Below, one piece after another: positions 13,601 to 27,700 of a DNA stretch of 64,000 nucleotides (the first letter of the stretch is position 1; the number at the start of each line of letters is the position of its first letter). The notes below the pieces were generated by a model. That model was not told where the DNA came from. It was given only the letters and a program-made list of their open reading frames with translations, and ran no database searches. This stretch comes from Apostichopus japonicus (Eukaryota; Echinodermata; Holothuroidea; Aspidochirotida; Stichopodidae): the NCBI RefSeq assembly GCF_037975245.1, contig NC_092583.1, forward strand, positions 16,330,764 through 16,394,763, read 5' to 3'. The position numbers and the translations under genes were made by a program.

Positions 13601-16600
13601 TTTGATCGCTGGTGGCCTATATTGACCTGTTTGAGTTAGTTTGTTTATGCTCCAAGGCATTAAACACACACACTCGATCACTATCACAAAGATTCCTTTT
13701 TGCCTTTGGCAGGGAATCAGACAAACATGACCTCGTTAAAGAGCAGCTCATGTTGGGAAGGGGATTAATCAATCAAACAGTCAATTAACCAGGCAGTTAG
13801 TTTTACAACGCTTAAGAGACCACACATGTGGGAGAATTTATTACAACTTTCATGTCGGGTGGCTTCCAATTCAACATTTTAACTCAAATTTGGAATCTTT
13901 TCAATTTGGAAAGTCATTTCAGATTGGAAAACCGTAGATTGCTCTTGGATGAAAAACACACCTTACTATGAACCCGTCGGAGATTGAACTCTGAACCTCA
14001 TATTTACTAAGCCTCATTGCTTCAAATCCCACCGCGCCTTTATCAACTCGGCCACAGCGCCGGTATGACTGAGCCTACTTGACTATAAGAAGGATTAGCT
14101 CCCAACATATTTCCAAGATTTTGTGATGTAAATCTCTTTTCATCAAGCTTCTGTTGCTACCTCTATAATACAAATATTTTTTAAGTTTATTGTTCTTTTT
14201 ATTAATGGAGTAAAAGTGCAAGGGTTAGGATAGAAATGGAGGGGTGGCAATGGGAATGATAAAGAGTAAGAGACACACAACCGAAAGGGTCCATTAAAAA
14301 TACTTACTTTGAAAATTCTGTAAAGTAAATCATGGAAGCCGGTCTATCCAGGGTAAAACTTGTTATACTAGATCTCTCAAGGATATTTTGTCGCTGTTGA
14401 CCGTGTAAACTCACACGAGTCAGAAGAACGTTGCTTTGGTAACTCCAATACCAGTATGAATTTATAAAAAATATATATCTGCAAAAGATAGGAATGGAAA
14501 TTATATTTTATACAGTTTCATCCTGTACTGGAAGTATATTTACCAGGGTTTTGTTACATAATCTGTCTAATTATTTTCGTCATGAATAATATGTCGTGAT
14601 ACTGAATATTAATACCTGAATTATAGTCCCCAGTTGGGTCAAATTTCATGAATACTGTACATTGAAATTCTGCATCAAAGCACTTGGGACTGAGAGTATG
14701 TATGTGTGTATGTATGTATGTATGTATGTATTTTAGATCCTCCTGCAAGCAGGAACTCATGAAGAAGCCTCATTGGCTTATCAAAGCCGCAGGCTGAACG
14801 AAGTCAGTCTCTTAGATTCATATTGAACATCCATGATTATGAATGGTCAATTGTCAACAACTCTGTAACTGGGACGACATACATTAATCTTGGAGTGACT
14901 CGAACTGGGGACCTTATGATTGAAAGGCACCGGCGTTAACCAATGAGCTAACACTCTTACATAGTATGAGCTGTATGAATATTCTGAGAAAGCAAACTTC
15001 CAGTCTGAAGACCACTTACCATAGGGTACGAGAAACAACGATAACCTATTTTAGCAATGGCTGGCATCGTAACCAGCGTTAATGTTATCATGGTGTGAAG
15101 TGACCATCGAAGCAAAAATAAGCCTAACGTTACTGGATGCTTTGAATCAGCAGAGGCAAATGTTCAAATATAATGAGTGGAACCCATACAACACAACCAA
15201 TTATCCATTGTCAGAACATTGTCAATATCAACACATGCTTAACATGATCTCGGCCTAGGCCTATACCGTTACAGCAATGACAATCACAATGATCGGCAAT
15301 GCAGCAGCAAATGGAATCACGAAAATGCATGTGACATAAATGAGTCGGTTCATGTTACTATGACAACTGCAGGTGTAGTAGGCTTTGTGATAGGTCCTTC
15401 TGTCTTCATTGTGTCTTACTACATACATAGCCTATTACTGTCATTCTTGTTATTGGCCCATTTACATTGTTTGAGACTATTAACTATAATACAAGTAAAG
15501 AACTATGGGTAGGGTTTCTCGAGACATTTGTCGATTATTTTCCCTTTAAAGGTTGTGTTTTTAAATTGTAGCATTCTGAGATCAATATATGTATGAATGA
15601 AGAGGTTTATAATTAATGGTCTACCGGATGTTAATCGCAGGATATAACACTCACTGGGAGGACTATAATGCTTTTGCTGGATGCACGCGGCCTACAGCTT
15701 TGTGCATTGCTTGCGTTATACCCAGGTACCAGGGCAGACTGTTGATTGAGCCCTAATTAATCCATTCATTGCTTGTAAAGGTCTAATAACTCAACCAAAA
15801 CATGTTCTTTAAACTTCATATAAACAATAGAGCAACATTGAATGATATTCAACGATATATTTGTCCTTAACACACTTGTAACACATTATGAAACATACCA
15901 TTAGCGACCATAAAAGCCTTTTGTAATCTCATTGAGTTTTGTGTTGCATCTGAGAAATTGATCTAATGGTCTGTGTATTAGACAACAAAATCCAGTCCCT
16001 TTAACTGAAAAACTTCAACTGTTTAAAAGAGTCATTGCTCAAAAATGAAATGGGGTGTCCAAATACAACCTTTTGGCTAAGATCATGTGTAGTATCTGTT
16101 CCCTTCGGGAATGGTGATGCACACCCGACGATGATCACACAGTCACAGTCCCGATGCAAGGGGACTGGGGTTAGAAGCGGATCAGTCGTTCAGTAGTATG
16201 GTTTTCGTGCCCAGGTTCTTTCCTGGGCGAATTTTTCTTAAAAAGTACCTGGACTGATAATTTGCTTTCAATCTTCTTCTGCATATCAACAAATTTTGTC
16301 TTCAGTCATCATTTAATGTTCATTACAGATCTCAGATGTCTCTTTTGTATTGTACTCAGCTGCCATAAATAAATAAATAAACATTTGCTTGTCTTATGTT
16401 TTAAAAGCCATTTCTTATAATATGATGAATATTAATAACATAAGGATGATGGAAATGTCAGGAAAATGTGCTTACTATGTACTAATTTCACCATACCAGC
16501 ATGAATCAAATATTACATGAAGCCATGCCCATTCATGAATATTCATGAAATGGGAACCAAAAATCATCTTCACATCACAGTGCATCTACCTCCTAAATAT

Positions 16601-19600
16601 GACATTGATTCAACTTGTGGTGGTTGAGATATATGTTTACAAACTGTTTTTGACATGGATGTTGAGATATATACTGCTGCCAATCGCACACGACAGAATC
16701 GCAGACATTCTATGGAGATACGACTAGAGCCAGGCAGATTCGCCCAAAAAATTTTTGGCACGCGATTCTTTGCCTATTTTGCACCTGATGTATGGAATGC
16801 ACTCCCCAATGACATCAGGGCAGCTCCATCATTAAATGTTTTTAAGGCACTCCTTAAAACTTACTTTTTCGAAAATATTATTCTTTTAAACCTCCAGTCA
16901 TATTTTATGTGTTACCATCTTGCCATCTTTTGATTGTTTTATATTGAAATTTATTTTCTATTTATGTTTTGATAGTCTTATTGTTACTAATTTTCAGCTG
17001 TAATAGTTTAGTATTTTAGTTTTATTGTATGCTGTCATATTTTATTGCTTTCATCTTTAATTTCTGAATTTTATTATTTTTAATAATTATTGTTTAAGTT
17101 ATATATTTCTGTAATTCTTAGGATGCAATATTTTTAGACTGTGATATTTTTAAGCTGTAATATTTTTAAGTTGTATTATTTTATGCGATTCTGTGAAGTG
17201 CTTTGAGATCATTCTTTTGATATAAAGCGCTATGTAAGAATAACTTATTATTTTTATTATTATACTTGACTGCATAGGTTCCAATGGATGCCAAAGCATC
17301 GATCTAAAAAGTACCAAAATTAAGGGCAAAATTGCTTACCCATGGCATGGAGCAATTTCAAAGTAAGAGCCCCCACGTGTATATATTGTTGAAGTGGTAT
17401 CATTTGCATCATCCAAACTTCTGTAGTATATTACAAAAAACCGGTTCCAATAAAGTCGGCGATGTACCCTGTCAATTCGTACTAAAAAACTGTATCCTGC
17501 AAAAAATGATGGTAAAATCTCTTTTAATAGAATACTTCAAGAGTATCGGGTCGAACAAGTTAATGAAGGAACATATAAACAACAAACCAACCATCGAATG
17601 AATACAAAGAAATTGAATGGAAATTGCTTGCACCAATTTCCATTCACATTCTTGTTCTGTTGTTGATTTACATTTTATAATTTATTCTAGTGGTGTTGAG
17701 GTAATACATTCAAATGTCAATTTTTCTCAACTTGTCATTCCTATGAGTACACATGCTTTGATGAAGTGTTGTTTTGGCATTTATCTGGTTATTTGCGATA
17801 AATATGAAAAACTCTGAACCCTTTCCTTTAAAATTTAAAAGGTATGATAACCAAATAAACAGAACATTCAGTTGCAGAATTGTTTTGTTACATTTCCAGG
17901 TTGTCTAACGCCTGCTGATGGTGATTTAGATTGTGGGCTGGCACTTACCTACATCAAGAGCAACGGAACGTTCACGGCTTCCATCATCCAGCAAGTTAAT
18001 CGAAGCAACTTCGATTCCTGGTCTGGCTATAAAATATACTTTTCCTTGCTGATAATCAAAGTCAAAAGATTTCAAGTAAACAATGCCTTTGATTGCTGGT
18101 GTTGGAGAATCAAGGCTCCCTGGATAGATGGAATGGCTCCTTATCTCTCCATAGCTTCCATAAACCAAAAATTTGTCAGAAACTGTAAAAAAAAAAACAA
18201 CAAAAAAACACCACACATTCCGTTAACAGATGGAATGCCTTTTTGAGCTCTGCATGTCAGAAAGGGTTTCCAGAATTACTTTTCTCTGTGCATTTGGAAT
18301 TAGCTGGCTTTTGCACAGGTGTTCAAATGTTGCAAGGTAACATTCAATATCATCATCAGAAGTGAGTGGATGCAAATCTTGCAGCTTCGCACTAGTGTTG
18401 CACATATAATATTACTATCAGCTTTTGCCAATAGCAGATATTTCAAATCTATTGGCCGAATTTGATCCAATACCGGTAACAACAAAAAATAATGTCAAAA
18501 ATATGTAGCCTAACATTACCCAATATCTGTGAAATGTCCATTTTCATTTCATCCGCCTGCTCAATCAATGTTGTTTTACTATTGCATTCTTAACATGAGG
18601 GATTACTTACATAGGAGTGTCTTAATATATAGAATACACATTGAAATAAAAGCTGACTCACATCTACAGGTCCTGTTGTCTGCTGTTATCTCACCAATTG
18701 AACAGGCACATGTGTGATCCACGTCTGAGCCGACTGGGTTAGCAAAACAAAGTTGTGCACATCCTCCATTGGTTTCTCCAATGCATGGATGGTCTATAGA
18801 TATGGAATAATTATTTTCATATAAGAAACAAAAACAGCTCTTTTGAGCTGATCATGAGTTGATCATTTTCAATCAAATTCAATACTAAAATCCCATTCTA
18901 GTTCACTTCATTAGCTTGAACAGACATTTTTTTATTTCTTTCAAATGATCACTAATGTTACTGTTTTTATCTGGGATAAAAACTCTTGATCAAAACAAAG
19001 CCACTGAAAAAGATATTTTTGTATTGAAGACACACACAACTAAATTGTGAGTGTTTGCTTTCAAATTTGAAATAAATTATACTATGATACTGCTTAAAAG
19101 AGCACCGGAATTTGTTAAAAAAAGTCCTAGTCTTCCTGTCGACCCCTCCCTAGAATACAACATCCTCAATGGGGAGAGGGTGCTTCCCCCCTGTAGACCC
19201 CACCCCAGATTGCCAACATCCGTCAGTGGTGGGCCGATTGTTTGAATACCAGGGTCTAAGTGTGATCAATTATAATCCTCAGGGATGAGACTGAGCCGGG
19301 AAAAAAAAACTGAAATTTATCGATCGAATTTAGAATTTTTTTGTCAGGTAAGGAGGGCTTAAATGCAAAATGGTGGACTCTAGATGGAATCTATCACATC
19401 ACGTAACTCGCCAAAAAAGTGTGGAATTTCTGCTTGTATAATTTATCCATTAGCTTTTTTGAACCAAAAAAAGGCTTTTTTGCTTGCTTTGTACTACTTG
19501 ATTCCACCACTGGTCAAATTCGGTGTTCCTTCCCTTCACAGTCCAGCATGTTCGGCCAAAAATATAAATAAAAATAAATAAATAAAAATAAATAAATAAA

Positions 19601-22600
19601 TAAAAAATAAAAAAAATAATAAAAAACGCGAATTACGGGAAAAAACGCGAAAATGAAAAAAAAAAAAATCGGAAATCCGCGTTTCCGCGGAAGAGTCTCA
19701 TGCCTGAATCCTGTTGTAAGTAATATTCGTTGCGTAGGATAACATCAACTCATAATGCTGCTTTATAATGCTGCGGAATGTAAGCTGAGTGGTTAACGCC
19801 GGTTAACGCTGAGTTAACGCCGGTTAACGCCGGTGCCTTTCAATCATAAGGTCCCCGGTTTGAGTCACTCCAAGATTAATGTATGTTGTCCAGGTTACAG
19901 AGTTGTTGACAATTGACAATTCATAATTATGGACGTTAAATATGAATGTAAGAGACTGACTTCGGTCAGCTTACGGCTTTGTTAAGCCAATGAGGCTTCT
20001 TGGCGAGTTCCTGCTTGCAGGATGATCTAAAATACATACATAAACGAACAAGGAGCAATGAACTATTTAAATTATACAGAAAATTTCAAGTAGACTAACC
20101 AGGTACTTCTGGTTTGGCTGCTACATCATACATCGACACATCTTTTAACTCAGGCATGTCCTCTTTCAACACAGTCGGTTCTACAGTGGCATCAGCATTC
20201 TTGTTTATACTGTAAACTTTCTTCACAGTTCGGTCCACCCAATACAGCTACGAGATATGAGAAATATTAATTCAAAGCATTTTCTGTAGAAATTGTCAAT
20301 CGTATATTGAAGAAAAATCTATTCCACACTGCTAGTTGGAAACCTCATCTCAATATCTGGCCCCTGACATGAGATATTGGTGATTGATTGTAACCTATTT
20401 TGACAGACTGAACCTTCCAACTACTCCAGGACGTCAGTTCCCAGTAGGGGTCTGTGATGTCATCTGGGCAAATGCTCTTCAATAGCTTTACTGAGGCTAT
20501 TATTACATTCTTGTCGATTTATCGATTTATTTGAAACCTGAAGCATTTAGAATTTTTGCTTTAATAGCTGTCAAAGTTCTCTTATATAGCTGTTAAAAAT
20601 TCCATCCATTCTATTTTGTACAAATATTCTTTCTGTCTGTGGATATATGATTGACAGATTATTAAGAAAAACGAAGACATTTTGTGCCCTGATGACATTC
20701 TAATGTTGTCAGATGCATTTTACAAATTATCAAAAAATTTCATATTTTCATGTTTTCAAAAAGTTTTCACCCCGAGATTCAGAAAATTTGAAACAGTGAG
20801 TAGGAATAGTGTATTGTTTTGAAAAAAAAAATCATGTCTGGCGTTAACCATCTAGGCATCTATACGATGAGAGTAGTGAAGAAAAACAGGGATGAGCCTG
20901 GGGTAAAAAAAAATCACGGAACTTTGCAAAAAGTGCAGAATAGGTTCCAGTTTGCGTATGCTACAGTGTGTTAGGGTAATAGTTTTTGTCCCCAAGGTAG
21001 AAAAGAATCACAGTTATTCCGCGAAAAAGTACATCAAAAAAGAGACCAATGGAAGGTCTACATAACAATCAGCGGTAATATTAATTTCAATGGTATTGTC
21101 TTTTTGTGTTCGAGTCAGTTTATTCCAACAATTATGATATCCACGTGAGATTTTAAAAAACACTACAAACCGTTTCTTCAAAGACAGTAATTCCAACAGG
21201 GGTTGCTATTGAACTTCTAAATATTTGTCGATTGCTGCCATCCCAATCGGCACGCTCTATCACACCAGCTTCAATGTCAGTCCAGTATATCCGGTGCGTC
21301 CAAAAGTCAACACTCAGGTCAAGTGATACCTGAACTCCAAAGCTAGCAATGGAGACATGGTTCTGACCATTCAGATCATACCTACCAATATGTGGGTTGA
21401 TACCATAATCAGCAAAATATAGATATCTGAAATGCAGGGGAAAACATTTTCGTGAAAAGTCCTATCATAATCAGAGTAAAAAAAACAGATACTAGGGTTG
21501 GATGCTTTCTGTTTAATTTAGTTACTATGTTTCATTCTGTCTAATATTATTTCTCTCACTTGTAAGCTGTTACAGATGTCTAATATTGAAGGTACTGTGA
21601 TTTCCTGGTCCCGATATCTTCTCTATTTAATACTCTTCATTCCTTGCACCCTCCGACCTTGCCAAGCCATCAAATTGGTTATAACCTGTTTGAGAGACAG
21701 AATGCTTTTCCAGGTGCATCTAATGCATATTCATGATGACAAGGCATTCAGACCAATCATAACCAGTCATAACTTAAACAATTTAATGACAAATACACAA
21801 ACAATATTTAGATGCTACTTTATTCTTTAAGTATTTTGCATTTTACAAAATGGAAGTGTAGTACTTATTAAAATTGTTTTCCCTTAAATTCTTAACAATT
21901 GTTTTCTGTCAACTATGTCAACACATAATTGAAATTACACTCTGCAAAGAAACATGAGATGAATGTGAAAAAGAAAAGAGAAGATATAATATGATACATT
22001 GTAGTATTGGTAGGATATCATAAATAATAATTGCCAAATCAACTCAAAACAAGAGCCCAAGGGCACTGTGGTTCCTTGCTTGGGGTATATGACAATACAC
22101 ATATTATCAAGCAAGATTGGGCTCAAATAGTCCAAGCAATTGTGGCCCTACATGTACGCATAAAGTAACCAACACTATAGCCAACACTTTTGTGATCACA
22201 AAATGTGATCGGATTTTTGATCAAAAGGCACTTTTGAGATCTAAATATGGCGTCGAAAATGTAAGAAGTATAAGGTCACCTACAAGCGGGTCAACAGATA
22301 TGATAACATTGGTGACCACAGATGACATGACCTTTAAGTTTGAAAATGTTCCACCACCCCATTCACAACTTGTCCCAAATTATCAACCGTGTCACACCTT
22401 GGTATTGGGATTTAATTGCATTAAATGTCTAAAACTTAACTTTGAACTTGTATACATAACTTCACACACAAAGGTCACCCGTAGGTCAACCAATTGACAT
22501 TTTTGATCGGTGAGACCTAAACGGAGCATCAAAACTCTAAAAATTCAAACATGTTTTCTTTGCCCATTTTCTAAATAAAAAATACTAGTTTTTTAACATT

Positions 22601-24747
22601 AGCTGACCTTTGGTGACCTTGGATAACATGACCGCTAAGTTGGAAAATATTCCCCTATACCATTCGCAACTTGTCCAAAAAAATCAACCTTGTCACACCT
22701 TGGCACTGGGAGTTATTGCCTGAAATGTCTGAAAATTAACTTTGACCTCGTATAACTTCACACACAAAGCTCATCGAGGGGTCAACCTGTTGACATTTAT
22801 GACCAGAAGGTACCTTTAACATCTGAAAATAGCATCGAAACTGTAAAAATCCCCAAAACACGAAAAGGTCACCAGAGGTCAAATTGAGGTCAAGGGTCAC
22901 CCAGATGTGGGTGGACAATTGGATTACGTAGAAGCAACTCCCAACCCTAACTGACAATTCGTTCTCACGTTATCGCAAAAATACTAGTTTTTTATCATTA
23001 ATTGACCTTTGGTGACCTTGGATCACATGACCGTTAAGTTTGAAAATATTACCCTATACCATTTGCAACTACTCCAAAAATATCAACCGTGTCACACCTT
23101 GGAACTGGGAGTTATTGCATTAAATGTCTGAAAATTAACTTTGACCTCGTATAACTTCGCACACAAAGGTCACACGGGGGTCAACCCATTGACATTTATG
23201 ATCAGAAGGTACCTTTAACATCTGAAAATAGCATCGAAACTATAAAAATCCACAAAATACAAAAAGGTCACCAGAGGTCAAATTGAGGTCAAGGGTCACC
23301 CAGATGCGGGTCGACAATTGGATTACATTGAAGCAACTCCCAACCCTAACGGACAATTTGTTCTCAAGTTATCGCAAAAATACTAGTTTTTTATCATTAA
23401 TTGACCTTTGGTGACCTTGGATCACATGACCGTTAAGTTTGAAAATATTACCCTATACCATTTGCAACTACTCCAAAAATATCAACCATGTCACACCTTG
23501 GAACTGGGAGTTATTGCATTACATGTCTGAAAATTAACTTTGACCTCGTATAACTTCGCACACAAAGGTCACACGGGGGTCAACCCATTGACATTTATGA
23601 TCAGAAGGTACCTTTAACATCTGAAAATAGCATCGAAACTGTAAAAATCCACAAAACACAAAAAGGTCACCAGAGGTCACCAGAGGTCAAATTGAGGTCA
23701 AGGGTCACACAGATGCGGGTCGACAATTGGATTACATTGAAGCAACTCACAACCCTAACGGACAATTTGTTCTCAAGTTATCGCAAAAATACTAGTTTTT
23801 TATCATTAATTGACCTTTGGTGACCTTGGATCACATGACCGTTAAGTTTGAAAATATTACCCTATACCATTTGCAACTACTCCAAAAATATCAACCGTGT
23901 CACACCTTGGAACTGGGAGTTATTGCATTAAATGTCTGAAAATTAACTTTGACCTCGTATAACTTCGCACACGAAGGTCACACGGGGGTCAACCCATTGA
24001 CATTTTTGATCGGAAGGTACCTTTGGTATCCAAATCTAGCATCAAAACCAAACATTTTCTTTTTTGCTCGTTTCCTCCCAAAATAAGCACATTTTTTCTA
24101 ATGTGACCTTTGACCTTTTGACCTTGGTTTCAGATGTAGTTTAATCTCCTGATTCCAAAAAACAAAACGACAAGTCTGTGCAACCATCCTAACTCCGACC
24201 GAAAAACTTTGACCCCATATAACTTCGCACATAAAGGTCACACGGGGTCAACCTATTGACATTTATGTTCAGAAGGTACCTTTGACATCTGAAAATAGCA
24301 TCAAAACTGTAAAAATCCCCAAAAACATGTAAAGGTCACCAAAGGTCAAATTGAGGTCAAGGGTCACCCAGGTGCGGGTCGACAATTGGATTACATTGAA
24401 GCAACTCCCAACCCTAACGGACATTTCGTTCTCAAGTTATCGCAAAAATACTAGTTTTTTATCATTAATTGACCTTTGTTGACCTTCGATCACATTACCG
24501 TTATGTTTGGAAACGATGCCTTACCCCATTCACAACTACTCCCAAAATATCAACCATGTCGGACCCTGTCAATGGGAGTTATTGCTGTTTTTAATATATT
24601 GGTTTTTGGCATCTAACTGACCTTTGGTGACCTTTGCGGGCACCAAAAACAATAGGGATCTTCCTCTTACTATGGGCTATCCACCCAACAAGTTTCATCA
24701 TGATACATCATTTCCTTATTGAGATATCGTGTACACAAGCCAAGCGT

Positions 24748-24784
<37 letters not shown>

Positions 24785-27700
24785 ACACACACACACACGC
24801 CAAGTTGAACGCATAGGTTCCTTGCTTTGCAAAAAGCAAGGAACCAAAAACTGCTTTAAAAAAAGCTTGAACAAAAAAAGAAGAAAAGAATAAAAAACTT
24901 TGACTTGCCTTTTGATTGGATTGACAGCCAGAGCCCGTGGAAGATGGTCTTCTGCTCTGGAGAGAATTTTACGATTTGTGCCGTTCAGACGGCTGACTTC
25001 TATATATGTGTGTGAAGTGAATGCATTAGACCAATATAGATTACCTGCAATCAGAAACAAGAGGTGTTATATTCTTAGCAGTGTAACAATACAGGCCTGG
25101 GGTAAAAAAAATAAGGAACTTTGAAAAATTACGGTATAGGCTCCAGATTGCATATGCTACAGTGTGTTAGGATACTAGTTTTTGTCCCGAGGAAGAAAAG
25201 AAATCACGGATATTCCGCGAATTCGCCGAAAAAGCTCATGCCTGGTAACAATATAATATGATGTCAGGTAGCTTATTAAAACAGAATAGGGAGTAGGTGT
25301 GTAACCAGTAAAATAGAAAGGTGTGTGTCAAATAACTCTACTCTAACTATATACTGTGTTACAACCCCAACTATGTAACACTGCAGTTCCTTTCACTGGC
25401 CAGATGATCCTCATTGTTATCTGTGAATTTAACTGGCATCCCTATGTAAATGTGTTTTCTTTGTTCCACACAAAGTGCCCGTTGTTACTCTGTATTCAGC
25501 TGGTAGCAGTTAACAATATACAACAGTATACAATCTTATAGCTACAATACAACATATATATATATATATATGTTGTTTTGTAGCCATAAGATAGACCTCT
25601 TTACTGGATATAAGGTAATCTCAACAGGTTAGGCAATAGCCATGTTTTTCAGTATCATGTCAGTTCGTACTTATTGACAACGTGCTAGTTACATTTCAAG
25701 TTCAGACTTTTTGTCGTGTCATCAGATGTTTTTCGACATCCTGCATTAATTAACTAATACAGGGCCCCGCTCATCTTTAGGCTACTCCCGTTAGGCTCCT
25801 CGTTAGGCTACATTTAATCCACCCTTAACACTGCGATATGCACAGCATTTTCCTGACCGGTCACTTCTAATGAATAGACAGACTTTCTCTTGTGACCATA
25901 TTCTTCAGTTTAGTTTCTGGTCTATTTATAGTTTGATTCAACCTATTCGGGATGTATTAGTTCCTACCTATTCCCGTCCTTTTAAATGCTGTGCACTGTT
26001 GAATGGTATGATTGGCATATTGTACCATATTAGCATCATATTGTACTTTGAATCCCTAGCCTTTTCATCTTTTCTCTCCATAGGCATTTAGTCAGCTACT
26101 AGTCCATGGCAGATAACCAATATACTGAGACAACTAAATTATTGTCAAGTACGAGTTTATAATTTGCTATGATTATTCGGAACCCTTTGCTTTCTTTACA
26201 ATATATATGTACATTTCCTCTTTACTAAAAATCCTGCTAGATTTAAAATCCTTACATGAGCTAAAAAACCTGCTAGAGTTAAAAACCCTGCCAGAGCTAA
26301 AGAGCCTGCTAGAGTTGAAAACCTGGCCAGAGCTAAAAAGTCTGCTAGAGTAAAAAAAAACCTACTAGAGCTAAAGAGCCTCCTAGAGTTAAAATCCCTA
26401 CAAGAGCTAAAGAGCCTGCTAGAGTTGAAAACCTGGCCAGAGCTATAGAGCCTGCTAGAGTTAAAAACCTAGCCAGAGCTAAAAAGGCCTGCTAGACTTG
26501 AAAACCTGGCCAGAGCTAAAAAGCATGCTAGAGTTAAAATACCTGCCAGAGCTAAAAAACCTGCTAGAGTTAAAATCCCTACAAGAGCTAAAGAGCCTGC
26601 TAGAGTTAAAATCCCTACCGGAGCTAAAGAGCCTGCTAGAGTTAAAATCCCTGCAAGAGCTCAAGAGCCTGCTTGAGTAAAAATCCCTACATGAGCTAAA
26701 AAACCTGCTAGAGTTAAAAACCATACCAGAGCTAAAAGCCTGCTACAGTTAAAATCCCTACAAGAGCTAAAGAGCCTGCTAGAGTTAAAATCCCTACCGG
26801 AGCTAAAGAGTCTGCTAGAGTTAAAATCCCTACAAGAGCTAAAGAGCCTGCTAGACTTAAAAACCCTACCAGAGCTAAAGAGCCTGCTAGAGTTAAAAAC
26901 CCTACCAGAGCTAAAATTCTGCTAGAGTTAAAATCCCTACCAGAGCTATAGAGCCTGCTAGAGTTAAAATCCCTACCAGAGCTAAAAAGCCTGCTAGAGT
27001 TAATTAAAATCCCTACCAGAGCTAAAAAAGGCCTGCTAGAGTTAAAATCCCTACCAGAGCTAAAGAGCCTGCTAGAGTTGAAAACCTGGCCAGAGTTAAA
27101 AAGGCCTGCTAGAGTTAAAAACCCTACATGAGCTAAAAAACCTGCTAGAGTTAAAAACCCTACCAGAGCTAAAGAGCCTGCTAGACTTGAAAACCTGGAC
27201 AGAGCTAAAAAGCCTGCTAGAGTTAAAATCCCTGCCAGAGCTAAAGAGCCTGCTAGAGTTAAAATCCCTGCGATAGCTCAAGTGCCTGCTAGAGTAAAAA
27301 TCCCTACATGAGCTAAAAAACCTGCTAGAGTTAAAAACCCTACCAGAGCTAAAGAGCCTGCTAGAGTTAAAATCCCTACCAGAGCTAAAAAACCTGCTGG
27401 AGTTAAAATCCCTACAAGAGCTAAGAGCCTACTAGAGTTAATATTCTTCAATCCATAGATACAAGGGACGAGGATACACTTACCGGCAACCCAATCTATT
27501 GTGATGCCTCTGACACCGTAAGCCCCGATGCCATTGGTAACCAAGTCCTCAATAGGGCTACCTGAGGGGTGAACACGTTTTATGTTGCTTGGACGATTGT
27601 TTGAAGGGCTGTAGTCACAGAAATATAGCCAATGTTGCCGTGGAAGGACATCAATTGCTAAAACATACACTGTTTAAGAAGAACAAGAACAAGTGAAAGT

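Larger units (their letters stand above)
22053..24848. mobile_element. Helitron-like (DINE-type) element with satellite core
   Basis: Between a start near 22053 (gagcccaagggcactgtgg) and an end hairpin at 24819-24848 (ggttccttgcttt / aaagcaaggaacc) lie tandem repeats of about 399 bp, then a CA microsatellite (24751-24798). A tandem-repeat core, microsatellite and 3' hairpin is the layout of non-autonomous Helitron-like elements such as DINE or pearl. No transposase or Rep/helicase frame. Class assignment is inference. Confidence 0.65.

Noticed and set aside
13975-14063. A functional tRNA-Ser gene
   Set aside because: Box A and B are present, but the acceptor and anticodon stems are broken and there is no clear terminator.
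16069-16250. A functional U2 snRNA gene
   Set aside because: Only the 5' part and a 3'-end-like segment match; the Sm-site and stem III/IV region are missing, so it is a derived element.
17872-18246. 124-codon + strand frame
   Set aside because: Antisense shadow of LRP2 exon E27.
26479-27281. Leu-rich (+) and Ser/Arg/Phe-rich (-) repeat proteins
   Set aside because: Open only because the 36-bp unit is a multiple of three; sequence drift is not codon-like.
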